From contig NZ_FUZZ01000001.1 in NCBI RefSeq assembly GCF_900168065.1, positions 248,001-312,000 on the forward strand: a stretch of DNA of 64,000 nucleotides. The letters are read 5' to 3'. This document shows positions 18,633 through 27,100 of the stretch, one piece after another (position 1 is the stretch's first letter; the number at the start of each line of letters is the position of its first letter). The DNA comes from Chitinophaga ginsengisegetis (GTDB taxonomy: Bacteria > Bacteroidota > Bacteroidia > Chitinophagales > Chitinophagaceae). The position numbers and the translations under genes are program-made. The notes beneath the pieces are model-generated. The model worked only from the letters and a program-made list of their open reading frames with translations. It did no database searches and was not told the DNA's origin.

Positions 18633-18806
18633 CGCAAACTGATATGGAGTAATTGCTGGATAAGTAGACGTCAATGGATCCACACTTAAGAACTTACCTA
18701 TCCTCGGATCATAAATCCTCATCCCATAATCCTGCTGATTTCCCTCTCCCTTCACCTCATTATCATTCTCCTTCCCATTAAACCCATAACGATATCCTTT
18801 TACCAA
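18614..18806 (-). pseudogene. Displaced RHS tip fragment, toxin part lost
   Basis: The frame reads VKGYRYGFNGKENDNE, GEGNQQDYGMRIYDPRIG and KFLSVDPL, then PYQFALNSPIA: the conserved RHS-repeat-associated core up to the point where a variable toxin should begin. There the sequence switches to the truncated XRE gene. There is no ATG, and a TGA lies just upstream in frame, so it is not expressed as an independent protein. It is the most distal of three RHS tip copies. Confidence 0.8.
18741..18793. repeat. RHS-core DNA repeat, copy 3
   Basis: About 53 bp nearly identical to 20371-20423 and 22121-22173, same orientation, encoding the YGFNGKENDNEVKGEGN core on the minus strand. It marks the start of the truncated third tip. 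Confidence 0.85.
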
Positions 18807-18857
18807 ATCTCATTTCCCAACCCTACCTGATCGCCCGCTCAAAGAACGTCTATAAAT

Positions 18858-18885
18858 AAATGCCCAGCCTTGCGACTGGGCATTT
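18858..18885 (-). terminator. Terminator after the 189-residue gene
   Basis: A 10-bp perfect stem (18858-18867 with 18876-18885) and an 8-nt loop, followed on the minus strand by TTATTTATAG. It lies about 16 nt past the stop of the gene at 18902. Confidence 0.72.
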
Positions 18886-18901
18886 AAAGAACTAAATTCT
18901 T

Positions 18902-19471
18902 CTAAATGTCTAAATTAAATATATACTCTCTTAACTCATCCATTGTCCTTTTAGCAGGAAGAATACGAGTATCTAATAAAAACTTCTGCTTATTATACTC
19001 CCAATCGCTAATATGAATGCCTAATATTTCTTCATGATTCCAAAATATATCCTCCTCGGAGCGTAATAAATTGGGGTACTGGCTTAATAAAAATCTCTTA
19101 ATCTCTTTCCGTCTTTCAGAAGAAACTGTATCCAGCCCCAAAATCAATGGTATGAGGTCAATTTCTAAATACGCAGATGTAAATACCAGTAACGCGTAAT
19201 AAGAAAAATCATTGGTAAATCGATCAATAATCAAAATTAAATCGTCTACTGTTATATTTTCCCACAAATCGGGAAGACATAACATTAAAACCTTAGAATA
19301 AGTAATATCCCCCTTTTCAAAATTATAAAGTATGTAATCATTTCTATTAAATCCAAGTATTTCATTTATATAAGGCTCTAAAAAATATCTGTCAATAGGA
19401 AAACTGGCTGCTTCTCTCGCTGAGTGATAAGAAATATAATCTGACAATTGCTTAATTCTATCATCCATCAT
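18902..19471 (-). CDS. Probable immunity protein of the displaced RHS tip
   Basis: 189 residues, acidic, helix-rich, no signal peptide. It begins 5 nt after the stop of the displaced RHS tip at 19477, the standard place for a cognate immunity gene. The family is not recognised; long alpha-helical stretches (for example NITVDDLILIIDRFTNDF) suggest a helical bundle. It probably binds and neutralises the tip encoded by its neighbour, whether or not that tip is expressed. Confidence 0.6.
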   Translation of the reverse strand: MMDDRIKQLSDYISYHSAREAASFPIDRYFLEPYINEILGFNRNDYILYNFEKGDITYSKVLMLCLPDLWENITVDDLILIIDRFTNDFSYYALLVFTSAYLEIDLIPLILGLDTVSSERRKEIKRFLLSQYPNLLRSEEDIFWNHEEILGIHISDWEYNKQKFLLDTRILPAKRTMDELREYIFNLDI

Positions 19472-19476
19472 ATTAG

Positions 19477-20385
19477 TTAATCAATTTTTGTTTTACCCAC
19501 TTTTACTGTTCTTTCGTTCTCTACTTTATATGTATGAAGTGAAGCCCCGGATACTTTCACACCATAACGCTTTAATATTTTCCCAAAATTTTTTGTTTCT
19601 TCTTCACTTGGAAGATAATGTCCGGAAAGATTTGTAATTGATTTTACTTTACCATCATACATTTGAACAGTACCTGCAAGCTGAACATACTTGGCAGACA
19701 TTGAAAGATAGTAATGTCCTCTTCCTAACTTCACAGTACCATCTAATGTTACTATTATATCATATTCCCCAGTCATTCCCTTTCCTCTTGATTGGAACCT
19801 ACCATTTACAATAGTACTGGGAATGGCATAATAATCACCCGATATTTGCCTATCAGTTCTCGTTTCCCTAATATACTGAGTAGGTAATGAAATATTTGTC
19901 CCATATAAAGGTGGCTTCAAACTTTCATTAAACTTATTAACAGCAGACATAGTAGCCTGAAATCTTAAATCACGTATTTCATCTTCCGATCTTGGCACCC
20001 ATTTTCCGCCTATCATTAAAGAGTTTCTGATATACTCTTCCCTCCTAAACGCCTCCTCTTGCCTAATTTGTTCCGCTGTACTTAAAGGATTAGTCTCATA
20101 CTCATATCCCGCACGACTTATACCGTATCTGGTATATGGAGCCATATTCATTGGCAATATTAAACCGCCCATTATTGCTCGAAGATGGGGACGTCCCTCC
20201 TCCGGTACAGGCTCCCCTTCAACGGCTCCATTAATATCAACATGATTAATTGGCCGATTACCAGCAAAAAGATATGATGAATATGATGGCTGATCTTTAA
20301 TTAATGGATCTACACTCAGGAATCTACCAATTCGTGGATCATATACCCTTGCTCCAAAATCAATTTCATTCCCCTCTCCCTTCAC
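19477..20385 (-). CDS. Displaced RHS tip with intact variable C-terminal domain
   Basis: The frame has the RHS core (YGFNGKENDNEVKGEGNEID, then VYDPRIGRFLSVDPLI and YLFAGNRPINHVDINGAVEG) followed by about 250 residues of unique sequence. There is no ATG; a GTG at 20385 could start it, but homology continues upstream to about 20429, where an in-frame TGA ends it. It is therefore a silent cassette rather than a normal gene. The unique part contains TGEYDIIVTLDGTVKLGRGH and a conserved-looking SGHYLPSEEE near the C terminus; I cannot name the toxin family. If recombined onto the main RHS gene by the shared repeat, it would be in frame. Confidence 0.72.
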   Translation of the reverse strand: MKGEGNEIDFGARVYDPRIGRFLSVDPLIKDQPSYSSYLFAGNRPINHVDINGAVEGEPVPEEGRPHLRAIMGGLILPMNMAPYTRYGISRAGYEYETNPLSTAEQIRQEEAFRREEYIRNSLMIGGKWVPRSEDEIRDLRFQATMSAVNKFNESLKPPLYGTNISLPTQYIRETRTDRQISGDYYAIPSTIVNGRFQSRGKGMTGEYDIIVTLDGTVKLGRGHYYLSMSAKYVQLAGTVQMYDGKVKSITNLSGHYLPSEEETKNFGKILKRYGVKVSGASLHTYKVENERTVKVGKTKID

Positions 20386-20423
20386 CTCATTATCATTCTC
20401 CTTCCCGTTAAACCCATAACGAT
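20371..20423. repeat. RHS-core DNA repeat, copy 2
   Basis: About 53 bp nearly identical to copies at 18741 and 22121, with one or two differences in the central part. It is followed upstream by unrelated DNA (20430-20541), which marks the cassette edge. Confidence 0.87.
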
Positions 20424-20541
20424 GCCGTCAACAAAATAAAGAACAGGTGGAAAATCTATTTCCGGCTATTTGGTGCATTTATAATCAGCAATTTGCATCA
20501 AATACGATCAACATTATTTGTTCTCAATTCTAGAATCAAGG

Positions 20542-21138
20542 TTAATTGGCAAAAATAAGTCCAAGAGGGGTTAATGCATACTCACCAGCTCTCAGTTCAA
20601 CAAGCAATCCTTCCTGCTTGAAAAATTCAATGCTTCGATATATTTCAGACTCACCAATTGATAATAATCCAGGATAGTCGAGAGACAGTTTCTCTATTGC
20701 GGACTTTATTTCTAAAAGTGATGCACCCCCAAGTTTATTTATGGCAATAAAGATTTCTTCAGTAGCATTCTTCATCAAATACGTCCTATTTAGAATATAT
20801 AGTCTTCCATGCAATTGTATAATTCTATTTAAATAGTCATATACAGAAATCAATACTGCAATCCTTAGATGCGCATCCACTCTCAAATTTAGCTTAATCT
20901 CTATATTCTCAAAAACATACTTCCCGTAAACTCCTTTGCGATTTAAATCTAAATCAACATCAGAAATTTCCATACTAAGACTCTGCTCTAAGGAGGTTCT
21001 TAACGTTGAAAGTTCTAGACCACTTAAAAATTTGAAAAGCTTCCCTTCCTCAACTACAATTAAACCGCTTAAGTATTCAAGATCAACTTGGCACTTTGCC
21101 CGAACTACGTCGCTACAAAGTAATATACTATAGTTCAT
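20542..21138 (-). CDS. Probable immunity protein of the main RHS tip
   Basis: 198 residues, no signal peptide. The gene begins 6 nt after the RHS stop, as expected for an immunity partner. The first part is alpha/beta. The last 70 residues (EIFIAINKLGGASLLEIKSA, then GEYALTPLG) look like a small winged-helix fold. The family is not known to me. It is the last gene of the RHS operon. The 20430-20541 gap after it holds only an imperfect inverted repeat (20468-20477 with 20494-20503) that might end transcription. Confidence 0.6.
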   Translation of the reverse strand: MNYSILLCSDVVRAKCQVDLEYLSGLIVVEEGKLFKFLSGLELSTLRTSLEQSLSMEISDVDLDLNRKGVYGKYVFENIEIKLNLRVDAHLRIAVLISVYDYLNRIIQLHGRLYILNRTYLMKNATEEIFIAINKLGGASLLEIKSAIEKLSLDYPGLLSIGESEIYRSIEFFKQEGLLVELRAGEYALTPLGLIFAN

Positions 21139-21144
21139 ATTATT

Positions 21145-24100
21145 CTATTTAGTAAAAATAGCTGATACTCCTTTAACATCCCCTGTCAATGGGGTCACTT
21201 TTACATGATTAAAGCCCGCTTTTTTCGCAAGATCTCCAGACCAAGTACTAAACGCAGCTTTTTCTGGGCTTAAGCCATCAGCTAATGCTTTATTATACTG
21301 AATTAAATTATCTGACATACCCTTAGCGCCATATATATCACTTTCCACCCAAAGTCCTTCGAACCGTGTAGCATCTTTTACTGCTTCATTGAATACCATT
21401 GTTCCAAGCCCCATCTTCTGAACCGGCTTCTGTATCAATAGCTCTATCGACACTGCTCCACCTGGTTTTTTAACAATCCATCCTAATTCATAACCATCAT
21501 AATTATAATGCACCTCATCACTTAAATGTATTCGTTCAATTAATTCTGGGTCATATTTCTTTACAATTGTATTATCAACAGCTGCTTTTGTCGCCGCATT
21601 TGCTGCTTCGCGAACAGCAAATTTGGAAAGCGCCATCTTGGAAAGTCCATATATTGCGTAGCCTGCTTCAGAACCATAATATGATTCAGAACCGAGACCT
21701 ACCCCCTTCCATAGTGATAAAGAAACCGCTTGAGAATAAAAACCAGATTGCTTAACTCCTTGCATTTCTTTATAGGAGTTAAATGATTGCATCAAGCTAT
21801 AACTCGTTCCATCTATGAATGCGATATTATAAGCTGCAACAAATTTCTCTGGTCTATCATACACCTCATAGCCATTCCTATCCATCCCAACTACCTGACC
21901 CTCATTATGAGAGCTTGTAAATACAGCCTGGCCTTGTTTATTGAAAAATGAAATCGTATATATATGATCTTCCTGACCATCCAAATCAACAGCTACTGTT
22001 GGTTTATTTCCGGAAAATTGATACGGCGTATAAAAGGCAAACTTTTTTGCTAAAGGATCTGTAGATAAAAATCTACCAATTTGAGGATTGTAAATTCTAA
22101 ATCCATAGTCATACTGATTCCCCTCTCCCTTCACCTCATTATCATTCTCCTTCCCATTAAACCCATAACGATACCCACCTCCATTCATCTTCCTTCCAAC
22201 CAGCTGCATTCCAAACGGCGAATAATCCACGGCACTGCTAAGCGTCACATCATACACGCTACCGGTTGGTGTCTTGTTATCCGTAATCGTGGTCAGCACA
22301 TTTCCCAGGTGATTCGTAATCTCGTATTCCCGGTTATTAACTGCGGTCCACAGGGCATCCTTTGTAGCGGTAGAGCCCAATTTCATATTAGGCTTCCACA
22401 CACCCAGACGGCTGCTACCATAAAGATACTGCTCTTTCCATGTAATATCTGCTGACCCTGTTTTGTATTCGTAAGTAGCCAACACATTACCGGCTACGTC
22501 CCGTTCATAGACGGTGGTGGTAAAGTTTTGCGCAGACGTTTCCACCACTTTCCTGGACCTGTTACCTGCCGGATCGTAAAAATACTCTGTTTTAAGCGTT
22601 CCTTTCTTAAAACTCTTGATTTTTCCAATAATATTCCATTCTATTTCAGATACGTCGTTTCCATCCTTTATCAGGTTACCAATTTCGTCATACTGGTAGG
22701 CGTCACCCGCTACATTCCCAATCTCACTTGCTGTTTCTACAGCTGGAGCCTGATTTCCAATATCGACACCTGGATAAAGTGGCAATGTGATCCCATCCCT
22801 GACATATCTCAACCGGTTACGGGTAAGCTGCCCACCACCATTCCGCGGATAGTTATAAGTGAGCCGGTCCATCGGCGCACCGCTCATATTATTACGGTTA
22901 TACGTGAGAATATTACCACTGGCATCATAAGTAATATCTTCTGCATAGGGTGTTGGAGGAGTAGTACCCATTTCCCAGGTGGTGGCCCCTCCCGCTAGTG
23001 TATGCTGACGCATGGTTCGTAACCGGTTCAACTGGTCGTAGCGGTAGCTATAGCCTATCGGATTTCCTCCGTTTATGCCTTTCAGGGCAAGCTCTGAACG
23101 GGCGATGTTGCCATTATACAAATCCTGCCCTGCAATATCAGCGGCCTTACCCTCCCATTTCAATGCGAACGGATTCGTAACAGTGGGAGGCTTGCCAATA
23201 GGGGTATAGTCACCCTGGAAGTAATCCAGGGTATACGAGGCTACGTCTTTGGCAAAATGCGCCTTCGTTCCCGAAGGGTCACCATCCCTTCCCATATCGG
23301 ATGCTGGCGAGAGATAGTTGCCGTTAATACCTTTCAACCAACCTTGCAACGTATAGGCGTAATCGATACCCTGTATGGCATTACGAAGATACTCCATGCG
23401 GCTGAGTGGGCCATGTTTATAGTAGCGATAGAAGGCATCTGTAACTGCACCACTAATCTCCCACTTGTCAACAGATACGCTGTTGATACCGGATTTTGCC
23501 TCTACTAACCTGTTTTCCGCATCATATGTATAGGCATAATAGAACTGATCATCTTTTCCGGGCTGATAACGAACTGCATTCACTTTTCCACTGATCAGGT
23601 CATAATTGTAATCTGTCTGTTTGTAGTCGTACAACCCATTCCCATGCCAGAACGTTTTCACATTCCCAAGCAAATCATAGCTGTAAACAAAATTATCAGT
23701 CGTAGTTCCTCCTGTAGAGGCGGCAACGTACCGGTACTGAGCGGAGACCCTGTTTCTAAGGTTATCTTGTGTACCCAAGCTGGAGGGCAGCATGGGGCTG
23801 TCGTAGAAGGTATAAATGCGCTCAGGATTTGAAATCGGATTCACCAATAAATCCCCATAGCCTGTAATAAATCCGGGTTCAAAAATACTGACATTACTAA
23901 AAACCTCGCCATTCTCTGTAATACGGCCAAGTGCATCATATACTGAATAGTTATAATTGTTATTTCGGGCCCACTGTTTTGCATTTCGTGAGGCAATCAG
24001 TCTCCCCAGGTAATCGTACCAGAAACCGCTGACACCGGCATCCGGAGTCTTCTGTTTCGATACCTGGTTTAAAGAAGTATAGGCATAATCGGTAGCAAGC

Positions 24101-27100
24101 CTGTGTTGAGGCTGCACTGGCATAGGACGTACTTCAATGTTGGAGTTCGGACCGCCCACTGTTCCCGGTGCACCGTTAGCCGGTACATTATAACGCCCCC
24201 AGAAGCGCCTCGCGTCCAGGCCCGCCATCTGTGCCATACAAGGCTCCTGGGAGTTGGTCCATATTTCATCAGCCGTAAGCTGACGGTTATATGTTCTTAA
24301 GTGCTTCAGATCACTGAGATCACTGGTGATAGATACTCCACCTGTACCAACCACAATCTCCCAGGTGCAAGGCGCCGGTGGTGCTTTCGTATCACTATTC
24401 AGTAATTGACCATTTACATAGGTACTCAGTACCCCATCCATCAAATTACTTCCCTGTACTACCAGGTGCAGCCAGTCGCCACCTCTAAAAGCCGTAATGG
24501 GCACCGCTATATGACTACTGTTCACGATATTGATAGCATTAGTCTCCGGATTCATCTTATAAATCGAGACATAGCAATAGGTGCTGCTAATGCAGGTAGT
24601 AAAGAAGTAATTGTTATTGGAGGTAGGAGTCAACACCTGTGTAGCTCCAGTTGACCGGCCTTTAATCCACATTTCTACCGATATACCGGTCTGAATATTC
24701 AATGAATTAGTCAGTTCTGTCAATGTCAATGGCAAACTTGTATTAACGATAGCGCCATTGTAGTTACAGGTAAAGTCAGCCGGAACTTCCGTGGTGGTGG
24801 TATTCAATCTTTCCGTACTTAGTACATCCACCCCTTCCGGAGGTACCGTCCTCACCAGGTTACCCGCCTGATCATAATAATAAAGCGTGAAATGATAAAG
24901 CTGTTGTCGCGTTTTCAGATTCGCGGTAGCCTTTGTACCTGCACATACGGTAACGTATTGTCTACGGAAATCCTGTCGTACAGAATCAATATATACAACA
25001 TAACGACGACGACCACCCGCAATTGCTCCATCTATCATTCCCATCAAACACTCAGCAGGATCAGGGGTTACTGACCTGAACACCGGCTCATTGCAGAGCA
25101 ACGCCGAAGTACCCGCCGTTACCTTCTGCCTGTAGTCATCATAATCCAAATACCCGAGTGAAAAGCCCCAGCGATGGTTCAGATAAGTGGCCACAATGGT
25201 TTCATAATTATCCTTCGTGTTATCCAGTCCACCTGACCATGGCTCCTGGTTAAGCGCCGTCATTCCGGCAGTGAACTCAGCAGGTGTAATACATCCTTTT
25301 GTATTTACTTCCAGGAATACCGGCAGTGTAAGCTGGCTGGCCAGCAGATACCGGCAGTTACCACAACTTTTTATCAGCTGATCCAACTCCTCCTGTTTGA
25401 GATTCATCGCACTGCCATACGTATCTGTAAGGTATTTTAAGAATGTGCGTCCCGCAGCATTGCTGTTATAGGTTGCCTGCAAAGCACTCAAACGGGCGCA
25501 GATAGCCGGGTTCGTGTTGCCGATAACCGCTTCTGCTGTTTGTGCCTTCACATTAAATGGATATGGCCCGGAAAGAATCCAGGGATTATTCTTCATTGTA
25601 ATACTACCCGTGCCCAATACACCCAACATCACATCCTTAAAGGAACGATAACCCTCCGCAGTAGCAGTAGGCACTGCCGCACTCGCACCGTTTAAGTGAG
25701 CAGTATCCCCACCCAGTTTGCACACTTCAATCAATTTCTGACGAAGCGCATCTCTTTTTATAGAAGTATAGCCACTCAGTCCTTCCTCTAATTGCGACAT
25801 CCATACATCTGCATTATTGGCACAATTGTCTGCCACCAGGTTCGCTATCTGTGCAAAACCATCGTTCCTTAAAGAATCCGGATTCATGGAGAAAGTCTGA
25901 TCATAGTCTATTCTCTCCATACGGGAAATCTTATTCCTGAATAAAGGAGAACAGCCGCCGGTGGGGTCGTTACAGGTATAAGAAAGTACTGTAATTTGCT
26001 GTTCTGCCGGCGTTGGACTATCAGTACCAATATAGACTGACCCATAATAAACCGGATCAGGTGGGTTCATCTTAACAGTAACTACATTGTTTGGATTTGT
26101 CCCAATTTTCAGAGTAAATACATACTCAACATCAGTTGATAGCGGAGACGAAAATGTTATCTTATAACCTAATGTACTATGTATTATTTGATCCACCTCC
26201 ACCGTATAATCGGTCCTGCATGGCAGCGTAACGGGCCCTTTCGGAGGGAAAGACACAGCCCCACTGTTCCTGCAATAAACCGAATCTACTTTTAACACAC
26301 TCAAAGGAAGATATTGTGGTATGCATATCGTCTTATATCGATCTCCTGCACCAAATATTAATATCTCTGAAGTATTGGTTGTCCCTGTGGAATATGTGAC
26401 AGCCACCCGCGTTTCCGTAGCAAAACGGTTTCCTTCAAAATTAACCCGCACCCGCTTTGTTCCGGCACTGCAATTGCCCAATGAATCTTCTGCAAAAGAA
26501 AAGTCTGACACGGTGGCACAACTTTCTCCCAGCATTGGCAGCGGTCGACCTATTTTACAGATATCACCGCACCTGGCATCGCGGATACGTTGATAATAGA
26601 TCTCCTTCAACTGGAAATAATACTCCGCATAAGCCAGCCATTCCCTGTCAGGTACCCGGCACTGCGTTTGTGGTACACAATTATTCCAACGGGATACAAA
26701 AGTTACATCTGCAGTAGCATTGGTATTGCCTGTGCTATCGGCACAATAGAGCAGATAATCAACATACTGCCAGATATTCTTGTTATTGTAAGTGCTGCTT
26801 TTAAACGGCGTCCGGTTCCTGGAATAATTGTTCAGATCGTTCACAAAACTACCAATGAACGGCTGCGCCGCGGTGTTTGTTGCAAAAGGATCGGCATTCA
26901 ATAACCAGGTCGGATTATTACGATCATAATTACTACCCACATATTTAGGAAGGTCCGATGCTTTTAAACACAAGGAAGTGATCTTTTCATCCCAACGCTT
27001 CACAGCAGACAAGCTTTCACAGCTTTCCAGGGCACAATACTCCCAATGATATGGCAAAAACAGATCTGCCCATTCCGGTCTCCAGTTCTTTACCAGGTCC

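Noticed and set aside
18741..22173. Three evenly spaced repeats as a CRISPR array
   Set aside because: The spacing is 1.6-1.75 kb, the repeats are coding RHS core, and no cas genes are present.
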